Notes: generated by a model from the sequence alone, not told the origin. Positions 22,608 through 30,621 are shown, numbered from the stretch's first letter. The stretch is 64,000 nucleotides of DNA from CAIWTU01 sp963815135 (GCA_963815135.1 CAWFFO010000001.1:186001-250000); one strand, 5' to 3'. Program-made: numbers and translations.

Positions 22608-23855
22608 TCACGCCGCTTTTGCAAACCGGACCGAAGAGGCTCTGACAACGCCAACCGCAGCACACCAACCCAACACCTCGCAGACAGCCATGGTGCCGGT
22701 CATCGGAGCAGCCGTCCCGTTATGCAGCATCCCCACAGCCGCTCCTGCAGTTGCGCCGATTGAATATTGGATCGTTCCGAGGAGAGCTGATGCGCTCCCA
22801 GCCGTTTTCTCGAACGGGGCCAGAGCGAGAGCGGTCACGTTGGGATAGAGAAGGCCGGTCATGCACAGGCAAACAAAAATCAATGCGGCCTGCAAAGGGA
22901 AGCCGCCTAATCCCGAAATTCCGGAGAATGTGAGAAGTAGGGCTGCCGTTGCATTGGCCGTGAAAGCCGCGCTCATGATCCGCTGGGCGCTGAACCGGCG
23001 CAGGAGCCGCCGGTTAATCTGGGACGCACAGATCAGACCACAGGCGTTGGTGCCGAAGTAGATGCCAAAGTGCTGCGGGGAAACGCCGTGCAATTCGATG
23101 AAGAGGAATGGAGCCCCCGTGATATAGGAAAAATTGATGCCCGCGACGCAACCCAGTGCTACGGAATAACGGAAGAACTGGCGATTGCGCAGGAATTGGC
23201 CGTAAATGGCGGCCATGTCGGTAAAGCTGCGTCTGATGCGACGTTCCGCCGGAAGTGTTTCGGGGAGGTAAATCAACGCCGCACAGAGAGAAAGCAGTCC
23301 AAAAATGCCCAGAAATCCGAATATTCCCCGCCATCCCGTGAGCAGCAGGATTTGCCCTCCAAGGATGGGCGCCAGGATCGGCGCGGCGCCCATGACCAGC
23401 ATTAGCAGAGAAAACATATTCGCCGCTTCCGCGGTGTCGTAAAGGTCGCGTACCACGGCGCGCGAAATCACCATTCCGGCTCCACCGCCAATCGCCATCA
23501 CCACTCGCCAGAATAAAAGCCCTTCACCGGTGTGAACAAATGCGCAGCCAATCGCTGACGAGATATAAACCGCCAGTCCGATGAGCAGCGGCGTACGTCT
23601 CCCCCAGCGGTCCGCCAATGGGCCGTAAAACAGCTGACCGGCAGCAGAGCCGAACAGGAAGGCCGAAATGGAGAGCTGCACCGTTCCAAGCGGTATGCCG
23701 AGGTCCCGGGCGATACTGGGGAATGCGGGCAGATACATGTCTATGGACATGGCGCTGAATGCTGTCAGTGCGCCGAGGATGAGCACCAGCCGTGAAAGCT
23801 GGTGTCCGGTCATTTCGGCAGGCTGGATAACCTGGGAAGAAGTGCTTGTTTCCAT
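22608..23855 (-). CDS. Bcr/CflA-family multidrug efflux MFS transporter
   Basis: 415-residue major facilitator of the DHA1 drug:H+ antiporter group. The start MDMYLPAFPSIARDLGI and the loop 2-3 motif YGPLADRWGRRTPLL are typical of the Bcr/CflA family, and AIGGGAGMVISRAVVRDLYD covers antiporter motif C surroundings. It is read behind the marR gene on the same strand with 59 bases between them, and that gap carries a MarR-type inverted repeat. Likely role: export of toxic small molecules under MarR control. Confidence 0.88.
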   Translation of the reverse strand: METSTSSQVIQPAEMTGHQLSRLVLILGALTAFSAMSIDMYLPAFPSIARDLGIPLGTVQLSISAFLFGSAAGQLFYGPLADRWGRRTPLLIGLAVYISSAIGCAFVHTGEGLLFWRVVMAIGGGAGMVISRAVVRDLYDTAEAANMFSLLMLVMGAAPILAPILGGQILLLTGWRGIFGFLGIFGLLSLCAALIYLPETLPAERRIRRSFTDMAAIYGQFLRNRQFFRYSVALGCVAGINFSYITGAPFLFIELHGVSPQHFGIYFGTNACGLICASQINRRLLRRFSAQRIMSAAFTANATAALLLTFSGISGLGGFPLQAALIFVCLCMTGLLYPNVTALALAPFEKTAGSASALLGTIQYSIGATAGAAVGMLHNGTAAPMTGTMAVCEVLGWCAAVGVVRASSVRFAKAA

Positions 23856-23880
23856 CTGAATGTTACTCCGGGTTTAAAAA

Positions 23881-23899
23881 TAGTTGACATATGCAACTA
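23881..23899. promoter_or_regulatory. Candidate MarR operator upstream of the efflux gene
   Basis: TAGTTG-N7-CAACTA, a 19-bp inverted repeat, lies about 26 bases upstream of the efflux start codon. It has the same half-sites and the same spacing as the repeat in front of the marR gene (24364-24386). Two matching sites flanking one regulator support a shared operator. Confidence 0.6.
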
Positions 23900-23914
23900 T
23901 AACTGGAAAAAAAA

Positions 23915-24364
23915 TCATTTCTGGAGGTTGAGACAGGCGCGCCTGAGGACTTCACGGCATATTTCCAGCTCCGTTTCATCAATCCCCTGTTGTGCATCCA
24001 CAAGAATCAAGCGGACCTGTTCCGTTGCCTTGTCCATCAGTTCTTTTCCTTTGTCCGTGAGAAAGACAAGGCGTTCGCGTGCATCATCCGGGCTCGGCAG
24101 GCGGACTATGATCCCGCGTGACTCCAGTCCGGCGGCAAGTCGAGCCATGGTGGTCTTGTCCTTGGCGGTCTTGTCAGCCAGGACACCCTGTGGCAGGCCG
24201 TTCCGGTCCCACAACTGGACAAGAAGCGAGTATTGCTCGGCCGTGATCGGCAGGCCATGCTCTGAAAGCGCAGCGTTGATCCGACGCACCATGAACCGGG
24301 AGAATCGGGCCGCCAGGTGGCCAAGCGATTTATTTAATGTATAGCCGCTTTGGGAGAGTTTCAT
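23915..24364 (-). CDS. MarR-family transcriptional regulator
   Basis: 149-residue winged-helix regulator. The recognition region (QGVLADKTAKDKTTMARLAAGLESRGIIVR) and wing (RLPSPDDARERLVFLTDKGKEL) match the MarR family. MarR proteins bind palindromes as dimers and are released by phenolic or lipophilic ligands. A perfect palindrome overlaps its start codon, suggesting autorepression, and a sibling site precedes the downstream efflux gene. Confidence 0.92.
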   Translation of the reverse strand: MKLSQSGYTLNKSLGHLAARFSRFMVRRINAALSEHGLPITAEQYSLLVQLWDRNGLPQGVLADKTAKDKTTMARLAAGLESRGIIVRLPSPDDARERLVFLTDKGKELMDKATEQVRLILVDAQQGIDETELEICREVLRRACLNLQK

Positions 24365-24386
24365 TTAGTTGTAAACTACAACTAAA
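24364..24386. promoter_or_regulatory. Candidate MarR operator at the marR start (perfect palindrome)
   Basis: TTTAGTTGTA-AAC-TACAACTAAA is a perfect 10-bp inverted repeat whose left edge touches the marR ATG (24362-24364 on the complementary strand). A bound dimer would sit over the ribosome-binding region and probable transcription start, giving direct autorepression. Confidence 0.7.
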
Positions 24387-24544
24387 ATATGATGCTGTCA
24401 AACTTTTTTGGACGGGTGTCGGGCTTATCGGATTATGCGACTGGTATGACATTGAAAAATAGCAGTCGGGAATATTTCATCAGAAAAATATGATAGAATT
24501 TTCTGGTTGTTCGATTGGTTCTTAATTTTGAACGAGGAGGCTAT

Positions 24545-25009
24545 GTGAGAAAAATAAATTTTGCCCTGAAAGTAAATATTTCGTTTTTTGCCGTGTTTCT
24601 CTGCCTTGCAAATTGGGGATATGCTGCTGAACTGAACTGGATTTACTATGGTTCCGCCTCAGATGGAAGTCTGGCCGGATATTACTCTCCCGATACGATA
24701 AATTGCCTTCCCGGCGGGAAAATGGAGATTTGGACAAAAGAAGTTTCAAATAGGAAAAACATCCTGGATCTGGCAAAAGCATTCGGACCTAAATTCAGGA
24801 AATTGAACTATACCCTGACCCACAAGCGCATCGATTGCAGGGACAAACGTTTGGCCAACCTCGGCATGCGATATTATGCCAAGAATGGTGTTCTGATAGG
24901 CAAAGCCGACATCAAGAAGCCTCACTGGAAGGAAATAGAGCCTGGAAGCATGGGTGATGGATTGATGAATGACGTATGCAGGCTTTGCCGGGAAACTCCA
25001 CGAAGGTAA
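24545..25009 (+). CDS. Exported hypothetical protein (surface-adhesin E-like fold possible)
   Basis: About 154 residues with a signal peptide (VRKINFALK, hydrophobic core, cleavage after GYAA). The mature part begins ELNWIYYGSASDGSLAGYYS and contains KMEIWTKE, a pattern seen in small exported proteins with an adhesin-E-like domain; this is a weak resemblance only. It has four cysteines, two of them near the C-terminus (CRLC). Start: GTG at 24545 follows a GAGGAGG ribosome site; a longer frame from 24515 would disrupt the signal peptide. Function unknown. Confidence 0.6.
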   Translation: MRKINFALKVNISFFAVFLCLANWGYAAELNWIYYGSASDGSLAGYYSPDTINCLPGGKMEIWTKEVSNRKNILDLAKAFGPKFRKLNYTLTHKRIDCRDKRLANLGMRYYAKNGVLIGKADIKKPHWKEIEPGSMGDGLMNDVCRLCRETPRR

Positions 25010-25039
25010 TTTCACCGACCATTCTGAAAAGGACGGACC

Positions 25040-25279
25040 ATGGTGCATATTTCCCTAAAGGTAGAGACTGCTTCCACTCCTGGAAAAATGGCAAACCCCG
25101 TTTCGTTCACCCTTCGGGACAGGATCTTTCAGATCATTGATGTGGTGGACAGCTGGCATGGTTCCGACCATGCCTATTTCAAGGTTTTTGCCGATGACGG
25201 GAATCTCTATGTGATAAAGCACGACCTGAATGCTGATCTGTGGGAACTGCTGCAGATGGAAGCCATTACCGGTTCGTGA
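25040..25279 (+). CDS. Small conserved-looking hypothetical protein (79 aa)
   Basis: 79 residues with no signal or membrane segment. The body FTLRDRIFQIIDVVDSWHGSDHAYFKV reads like a compact beta-rich domain ending in LYVIKHDLNADLWELLQM. Small proteins of this type are frequent in Geobacter-like genomes, but I cannot name a family. The start ATG at 25040 lies 31 bases after the preceding exported-protein gene, so the two may be co-transcribed. Confidence 0.5.
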   Translation: MVHISLKVETASTPGKMANPVSFTLRDRIFQIIDVVDSWHGSDHAYFKVFADDGNLYVIKHDLNADLWELLQMEAITGS

Positions 25280-25364
25280 TCCGGGCGAAGCTGCCATGAA
25301 CTGCCATAGATACCGCACGCATTATATTCGCTGGCAGATCTTTAGTAGAAGATAAATACTATCC

Positions 25365-25913
25365 ATGTCCAAAAGCAAGCTCATATATACATTTTCAGCA
25401 GTATCGTTTCTTTTGATAATTTCAGGATGGTCAGCTACTCTTCTTCACGCTGGGCCGCCGGCAACGGAACGAAACCCGCACGTGTCTGCAGGAGTGGAAA
25501 CCTTGCCGGACGAGGGAAGATGGCACCTGGAACCCGGCGAGTCATGGAATTACAAAAGCTTCCCTCCGACATCCGGGCCGCATGATCCGCGATGGATCAG
25601 ACCTGGTTTCTATTTGACGGCACAGCGTCCGGAAAAGCTGGTGCATTCCCTGGAACATGGAATCGTCGTGATTTATTACGACCGGCCAGCGCCGAAAGTG
25701 CTTTCAGTGCTGAAGGAGTGGGCTGAACGTTATCCCGGCAAATGGGACGGGGTGATAGTTTCACCGCTGCCGGGCCTGGGCGCTGGGGTGGTCCTCACCG
25801 CGTGGCGCAAACGCCTCCGTCTTGAAATATTCGATCAGAATCAGGCAAGATCATTTCTGGATGCTTACCGGGGCCATGGTCCGGAGTCAGGCGAAAAAAA
25901 TATGGACTGGTAA
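25365..25913 (+). CDS. DUF3105-family exported protein
   Basis: 182 residues with an N-terminal hydrophobic signal or anchor (residues about 8-30). The core SFPPTSGPHDPRW, then VHSLEHGIVVIYYD, is the characteristic block of DUF3105, with conserved His residues that could bind metal. The biochemical role is unknown. It stands in a run of small plus-strand genes without strong promoters. Confidence 0.75.
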   Translation: MSKSKLIYTFSAVSFLLIISGWSATLLHAGPPATERNPHVSAGVETLPDEGRWHLEPGESWNYKSFPPTSGPHDPRWIRPGFYLTAQRPEKLVHSLEHGIVVIYYDRPAPKVLSVLKEWAERYPGKWDGVIVSPLPGLGAGVVLTAWRKRLRLEIFDQNQARSFLDAYRGHGPESGEKNMDW

Positions 25914-25991
25914 CGGAGATTTGCAGGTATATCGGAAATCCACGAAGTTTCTGCCTGAACCAAATAATATGTAGTCCCCATATGTCAAAAG

Positions 25992-26198
25992 TCAGGAAGG
26001 GACGGGCGATGCAAATAAGGTCCTCTTTGATTTAGTGATGTCCAGCGAATGATAAACGCCGCAGGAAGGGCAGAGGAGTACCGTAACATCACATTCGGTG
26101 GGTCTCTCCCTGTTTGTTTTGCACAGCATTGCAGTTTCGCATGAAGGGCAGGAAAACATCGGTTCATGTACGGGAAGCGGGTGATACAAGGCAAACAT
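25992..26198 (-). CDS. Small zinc-ribbon protein
   Basis: 68 residues with two CxxC knuckles: FSCPSCETA near residue 16 and LLCPSCGVYHSLD near residue 42, giving a probable structural zinc site. An AAAGGA ribosome site precedes the ATG. No further domain is present. A role in nucleic-acid or protein binding is possible but not shown. Confidence 0.5.
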   Translation of the reverse strand: MFALYHPLPVHEPMFSCPSCETAMLCKTNRERPTECDVTVLLCPSCGVYHSLDITKSKRTLFASPVPS

Positions 26199-26470
26199 GG
26201 TGGTTCCTTTATAAGCCGGATTGGAATCTTCTGGGTTTGAAATCCATTATTTATAAGCGAAACAGGCAATAAAAGTCAATCATGACGGCTTGCAGGCATT
26301 AGTGATGCCGATGGCTGCAAAATCCCAGCACACGCAGGATTTCAAATTTGGTTTTTTCTAAGTTTCGTAAGCGGACCAAACGTGAAAAGATCGTTCACGA
26401 AAGCATACATCTGCGCAACCTTCTGATCAGGCAGAAACAGTCAGTTCCCGGGCTCACCTGCTGCGGATTC
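26199..26470. other. Intergenic region with small hairpins
   Basis: No gene seen. GGCAT-TAGTG-ATGCC near 26296-26310 and CGTGAA-N7-TTCACG at 26381-26399 are short inverted repeats without T-tracts. Confidence 0.3.
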
Positions 26471-26495
26471 AAAAAAAAGGAGGCTATGAGCCTCC
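26471..26495 (-). terminator. Rho-independent terminator of the selenothioredoxin gene
   Basis: Read on the minus strand, GGAGGCT-CAT-AGCCTCC forms a perfect 7-bp stem directly followed by eight T residues. It lies about 33 bases past the thioredoxin stop codon. This is the clearest intrinsic terminator in the window. Confidence 0.85.
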
Positions 26496-26527
26496 GATTT
26501 CATATTCAGTATATTTTCTCCTAAATC

Positions 26528-27094
26528 CTACAACAGGCTGTAGGGTTGCGCACGCTGGACCCATTCGCTTGCCGGATATTCCGCCTTGAGCTTTTCGTAC
26601 GCCTCCTTGAGAGGGGCGGCTTTGTGGGATGATTTGTAGCCGCTCACACCACGGAGATAAATTGCTTCCGGCGCAGCGCTGCTTTTGGGATATTCGGCCA
26701 GGATAATGTCGAAGTGGCGTATTGCCGCGTCGAACTGTTCAGTGTCGAAGTCAATTTTCCCCATTCCCAGCAGCAGCGACGGGATGAACTCCTCGGGGGG
26801 GAAAAAACCGACCGTTCGATTGTGTTCCTTGCCGAAGTAGTCGAGGACGATAATAGTGGGGGTCCACTTGATCTTGAATTCAGCGGCAAGTGGACTGTCG
26901 GCAGGCACCTGGAGCGGCACCATTCGATCCATGACAAATTCTGCAACTTTTTCATTGGGGTACGTGACCGCACCCATCTGTTTGCAGCCGATTCAGCCCG
27001 GGTTGAAAAAATCGAGCAGGATCGGCTTTTTCTCCGCCAGTCCCCGGGCCAGTGACTCGTTCATATCCGACTCCCATGTGATGACTTTGCCCAT
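26528..27094 (-). CDS. Selenocysteine-containing thioredoxin-fold protein with C-terminal TPR-like helices
   Basis: Reading from the ATG at 27094 (AAGGAGG ribosome site seven bases upstream) gives one 188-codon frame interrupted only by UGA at 26993-26995. The context is FFNPG-U-IG-C-KQM: a UxxC redox motif where thioredoxins have CxxC, in the expected place after the LLDF strand. The cis-proline strand follows (IKWTPTIIVLD). Residues about 110-188 form TPR-like helices (FDAAIRHFDIILAEYPKS). A hairpin with a GGU-starting loop lies 18 bases after the UGA. Gene callers would report only a truncated 149-residue product from 26977. Thioredoxin-like selenoproteins are known in Geobacter relatives; decoding here is inferred. 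Confidence 0.85.
26958..26975 (-). promoter_or_regulatory. Candidate bacterial SECIS hairpin
   Basis: On the mRNA, GGGUGC pairs with GUACCC (six pairs, one G-U) around the six-base loop GGUCAC. The loop begins 23 bases after the UGA, inside the range known for bacterial SECIS elements, and its GGUC start matches the loop read by SelB in E. coli fdhF. The hairpin lies wholly inside the coding sequence, as in other bacterial selenoprotein genes. Confidence 0.7.
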
Positions 27095-27280
27095 GACGAG
27101 ACCTCCTTTTGAAAATGAATTCCCTATAAATCAAGGTTAGCCAAGCTTACGTTGAAGTCAAGTGGGACAGCGCCGGATCACGGTCAGCGGTATTTTACAA
27201 TTCTGATATTTACTCGGCAGTTGATCTTCTGTGAGTTTGGGGCTATTTTCCATGAAAAGCAATGATATCAAGGAGTGAAG

Positions 27281-28240
27281 ATGAAGCAAAAGGAACTGCT
27301 GGTCAACCTGGAAAACAACGTGGATGCCTTTTCCGTCAAGCCAAGACACCTGGACAGGATACGTGAAGCATTTCCCGGCATCCGTCTCAAGGTGGCGTCG
27401 GGCAGGGAAGATTTTCGTGAAAAATTGACCGGCGCAGCCTGGATCATGGCATGGTTCTTCCGGGCGGAGTGGTATGAAAAGGCGCCCCTGCTTGAAGCGG
27501 TATTCACTCCGGCCGCCGGCCATGATTGGGTCCCGCCAGATCCTTCGGGAAGAGTGAAGAACTTTTACGGGAGCTTCCATGGCCGGATCATGCGGGAAAG
27601 TCTCCTGGCGATGATGCTCTATTTCAATCGCAGACTGGCTCCGGCCCTGGATAACCAGAGAAAGGGAACCTGGGACAGGAGTGTCTTTGACGACAGTTCG
27701 GGTCTTTTCAGCCAGAGGGTTTTGATCGTTGGCTACGGAAACATCGGCCGCCAGGTGGCCGAACTTCTGAAAGCTTTCGGTGCGAAGATTACGGGAGTTA
27801 AAAGGAAAATCGCCGGTTTTGAGAATGATCCATCTGCGGATAAGGTAGTGAGTTTTGAAAATTTGCCGGAAGAACTGCCCCTTGCCGATCATGTGGTGCT
27901 GATTCTCCCCGGCGGTCCGGAAACTGATGGTCTCATTACCGAACGGCATTTCAGCTTGATGAAGCGGGGCGCCTGCCTGTTCAACCTCGGGCGGGGAAAC
28001 TGCTGCCGGGAGGATGACCTTGTCCGCGCCCTGACCTTGGGACATCTCGCCGGCGCGGGGCTTGATGTATTCACCCAGGAGCCGCTGCCCTCATCTTCGC
28101 CGCTCTGGACGTTATCCAATGTGCTCATAACTCCACATGCAAGTGCCATCAGCAGGGAATATCTGGACCTCTATATCGAGGAATGGATCGAAACAGTTAA
28201 AAATAAACCCAAAAACGGCAGTTGGAGGTGGCCGCAGTAA
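27281..28240 (+). CDS. D-isomer-specific 2-hydroxyacid dehydrogenase
   Basis: 319 residues. The NAD-binding Rossmann motif is VGYGNIGRQVAELLKAFGAKITGVKR near residue 150. Catalytic residues follow the family order: an Arg/Asn-containing FNLGRGNCCREDDL strand, Glu in FTQEPLPSSSPLW, and His in ITPHASA. The N-terminal half is a degenerate flavodoxin-like substrate domain. Start ATG at 27281 follows AAGGAG; a GTG at 27275 is in frame but overlaps the ribosome site. It is divergent from the selenothioredoxin gene. Confidence 0.85.
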   Translation: MKQKELLVNLENNVDAFSVKPRHLDRIREAFPGIRLKVASGREDFREKLTGAAWIMAWFFRAEWYEKAPLLEAVFTPAAGHDWVPPDPSGRVKNFYGSFHGRIMRESLLAMMLYFNRRLAPALDNQRKGTWDRSVFDDSSGLFSQRVLIVGYGNIGRQVAELLKAFGAKITGVKRKIAGFENDPSADKVVSFENLPEELPLADHVVLILPGGPETDGLITERHFSLMKRGACLFNLGRGNCCREDDLVRALTLGHLAGAGLDVFTQEPLPSSSPLWTLSNVLITPHASAISREYLDLYIEEWIETVKNKPKNGSWRWPQ

Positions 28241-28414
28241 GCAACTCAGGCCTGTTACGTTGCTGCTCTTGGCGAAATGTAGTGTGGACAGCCGATATTG
28301 TCTGAGTCCGAAGGGTGAGTTTATCGGCTGTAGGGAAATGAGCTTAGAGCAGCAGAAACATGCCTCCGGAGTGAACGGAGGATACCTGCAACTGCCGAAT
28401 ATAAATGATTCGGC
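28241..28414 (+). ncRNA. Candidate structured RNA with nested perfect stems
   Basis: Starting right after the dehydrogenase stop, several complementary pairs nest without conflict. The closing stem is CAGG (28247-28250) with CCTG (28385-28388). A 9-bp stem pairs TGCTGCTCT (28261-28269) with AGAGCAGCA (28346-28354). Inside it is a 10-bp stem, ACAGCCGATA (28288-28297) with TATCGGCTGT (28322-28331). Next comes CCTCCG (28363-28368) with CGGAGG (28376-28381). A last hairpin, GCCGAAT/ATTCGGC (28394-28414), precedes a T-rich stretch. I cannot match the whole to SRP, 6S, tmRNA, RNase P or a riboswitch. The strand is uncertain: it could equally be a long 3' UTR element of the minus-strand glycosyltransferase. 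Confidence 0.45.
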
Positions 28415-28462
28415 TGTTTCCGGCGGGTTTTATTACGAAGGTTTCCGCATCTGCCTTGTATT

Positions 28463-29668
28463 TCAGACAACATTATTTTTTAGTTCCTTCAGTGAATAGA
28501 AGGTTCCTCGCCAGTAAATCCCACCACGCACTACATTCAGGACCGTGGTGCGCAATATGATCCAGAACAGGAGGACGGAAGCCGGAGCAAGGCCTGCGGC
28601 ATGCAGTGGCCGGGCACCGTGAAAACGGGCGCAATCGGCTACGAGCAATATCTGCAGTATAACCACGATGCAGAAAATTGACCTGGCAGCGCCGTCCGCC
28701 ACGAAAACTGCGGCATATGGGAACATAATGCCGAGCAGCAGGAAGGCCAGCACCGACAGGACAAGAGAGATCCGGTAGTCACATCCGGCGAATGCATTCT
28801 TTTCAAGTCCACGCACAGCCTCTTTCACCGACGCATACCATTCGACACTGAGAAATTCAGGCCCATGGACCACGTCGGATCTGAAGCCATGTTTCTTCAG
28901 AATCTTTCCCAGCTTCATATCATCGTCCGGCCGCAGACGGATTGCTTCGTGACCTCCTGCAGCACGGTAGGCCCCGGAACGCACCATGTTGAATGCCCCG
29001 ATACCGATGTGGCTTCGGCTTTCGGGATCCCTTGCTTTCCACGGTCTTGTAAATAAAGAAAAGAAAAAGATGAAGGATAAGCCGAACATGGCGAGGAAGG
29101 TGCCCGGCATGTTCATCCGCGGTGTCACCGCCAGGTGGTCAAGGTGATCTTTCCGCATGTATCGCACGGCCCGGGAGAGAACCGTCGGCTCCATGACGAT
29201 ATCGGCATCGGTAAAGAGAAAAAGATCGCCTTCAGCCATGCTGCTGCCGATCCAAAGGGCATGGTTCTTCCCCAGCCAGCCTGATGGAAGCTCGACTATA
29301 TGGATGACTTTGAGGACGAGAGATGTGGCGGCAATCCGGTCAAGAATGTCTCCGGTTCCATCCTCCGACCGGTCATCCACCACGATCACCTCCATATTCG
29401 GGTAGTCAAGACCGAGGATAGAGTTAATGGCCTCATGAATTCTCCGCTCTTCGTTGCGGGCGGCGACAATGATGGAAACCAGCGGCGCTTCAGGCGGAGG
29501 AGTGGAAAAAAAATGGCGAAGAGGGCGTACAGCCCTGTTGCCCGGGACGACATCAATGGCGACTATTACATAAATACAGGCAGTCAGTACCGCCAACCAG
29601 AACAAAAATGTCATGGGTTTGGGATGTTGCTGTTCAGGATTAACATGATAATTCCCATTTTTTGTCAC
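28463..29668 (-). CDS. Membrane-anchored family 2 glycosyltransferase
   Basis: 401 residues. One N-terminal helix (LFWLAVLTACIYVIVAIDV) is followed by a GT-A domain: VSIIVAARNEERRIHEA, VIVVDDRSEDGT, then the metal-binding TDADIVME and the acceptor-site RPDDDMKLGK. C-terminal helices follow (LVLSVLAFLLLGIMFPY and others). The layout resembles HpnB/CrtQ-like GT2 enzymes that act on lipid acceptors. It is read directly after the PilZ gene (12 bases). Start: GTG 29668, or ATG 29614 within the same frame. Neither has a strong ribosome site, so translational coupling to the PilZ gene is likely. Confidence 0.85.
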   Translation of the reverse strand: MTKNGNYHVNPEQQHPKPMTFLFWLAVLTACIYVIVAIDVVPGNRAVRPLRHFFSTPPPEAPLVSIIVAARNEERRIHEAINSILGLDYPNMEVIVVDDRSEDGTGDILDRIAATSLVLKVIHIVELPSGWLGKNHALWIGSSMAEGDLFLFTDADIVMEPTVLSRAVRYMRKDHLDHLAVTPRMNMPGTFLAMFGLSFIFFFSLFTRPWKARDPESRSHIGIGAFNMVRSGAYRAAGGHEAIRLRPDDDMKLGKILKKHGFRSDVVHGPEFLSVEWYASVKEAVRGLEKNAFAGCDYRISLVLSVLAFLLLGIMFPYAAVFVADGAARSIFCIVVILQILLVADCARFHGARPLHAAGLAPASVLLFWIILRTTVLNVVRGGIYWRGTFYSLKELKNNVV

Positions 29669-29680
29669 AACAAAAAACGC

Positions 29681-30379
29681 CTAAATAATCTGTTCCTTCA
29701 ATTCCCTGATAATTTCATTTTGTGTCTTGAATATAAATTGAGATAAGGCTCTCTCGCTTTTGCTGTCTGCCTCCATTTGAACGACAATACTTCCGGAATC
29801 CGCCTCGTTATGAATTCTCAGAACTTTTCCCGGCACTTCAAGCCTGGTTCCGCACAGATCAAGATTAACCACACCTTTCAGGTCCTCTTCGATCCCGCAA
29901 TTCTCCGGAGTATGGATTGACACTCCGCCAATAGATATATCTTTCAGGCATCCCTTAACCGATATTTTTTGTGAATGAAACACAACGTCCAGATTGTGCG
30001 TAAGTTTCACCCTGACGTGCTTTCTCCGGTCAGAAAGCACCTGCGCGTACGAGAAATTCGATAAAAACGCATAATTCTTTACAGTACTGACTTTAAGAAC
30101 TTTGGCGAATACATCATGCCCAAAATGTCTGCTTCTCATAAGGGTCATCTTCTGTTGCTGTATGGCAACAGCCTGGAGTTGATGCACTGCCAATTCAACA
30201 AGACCCTTTTCTATGTGGTCAATTTCGGATCCGAAACTGATCGGGACTTCTTTGTAGTAATTCAATAATTTCAAGTCATTGGGCAACTCGTTTTTCTTTA
30301 TTGCCTCCAGGATTTCGATGATCGATGATTCGTCCTCATGAAAATCACCGACGGAAATTAATCTATAATAATTATGCAT
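29681..30379 (-). CDS. PilZ-domain protein (c-di-GMP receptor)
   Basis: 232 residues. The N-terminal about 100 residues form a YcgR-N-like segment with FGHDVFAKVLKVSTVKNYAFLSNF. The C-terminal PilZ domain has both ligand motifs: the arginine motif RRKHVRV near residue 117 and D-x-S-x-x-G-G in DISIGGVS near residue 147. Both needed for c-di-GMP binding are intact. An AGAGGAG ribosome site precedes the ATG. It lies directly upstream of a glycosyltransferase gene, so c-di-GMP control of glycan synthesis is a reasonable inference. Confidence 0.85.
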   Translation of the reverse strand: MHNYYRLISVGDFHEDESSIIEILEAIKKNELPNDLKLLNYYKEVPISFGSEIDHIEKGLVELAVHQLQAVAIQQQKMTLMRSRHFGHDVFAKVLKVSTVKNYAFLSNFSYAQVLSDRRKHVRVKLTHNLDVVFHSQKISVKGCLKDISIGGVSIHTPENCGIEEDLKGVVNLDLCGTRLEVPGKVLRIHNEADSGSIVVQMEADSKSERALSQFIFKTQNEIIRELKEQII

Positions 30380-30426
30380 GCTGGCTCCTCTGATTCAAAA
30401 AGCATTTGATCCGCGCAGTGAGATTG

Positions 30427-30621
30427 TCAGTCAACTATCGCGACATCCGGTCGTATTAAAATAACTCCAAAATTCAAAGATAAAAAGAAAGGGGAAACAT
30501 CTCCAGTATTCAAATTCCAATATACTTGCATCTCAAGAGTATTGCAAAACAGGTTCCAGTACGAAAAGCATTCTGACATGAAATCGGGAATTTTACTGTC
30601 ACCGGGCTTCCCTGAACTCAT
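30427..30621 (-). CDS. Doubtful small protein (64 aa)
   Basis: An open frame with a GGAG site eight bases before the ATG, 47 bases upstream of the PilZ gene on the same strand. The product has no recognised domain, is unusually rich in aromatic residues, and composition does not distinguish it from chance. Recorded because of the ribosome site and position only. Confidence 0.25.
   Translation of the reverse strand: MSSGKPGDSKIPDFMSECFSYWNLFCNTLEMQVYWNLNTGDVSPFFLSLNFGVILIRPDVAIVD

Noticed and set aside
27158..28045. 295-codon minus-strand frame opposite the 2-hydroxyacid dehydrogenase
   Set aside because: Antisense shadow; it would also overlap the promoter of the selenothioredoxin gene.
28241..28414. 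SRP RNA, 6S RNA, tmRNA or RNase P RNA as identity of the structured region
   Set aside because: The core motifs of these RNAs (for example the SRP GGAAGGAAGCAGCC block or the RNase P GAGGAAAGTCC block) are absent.
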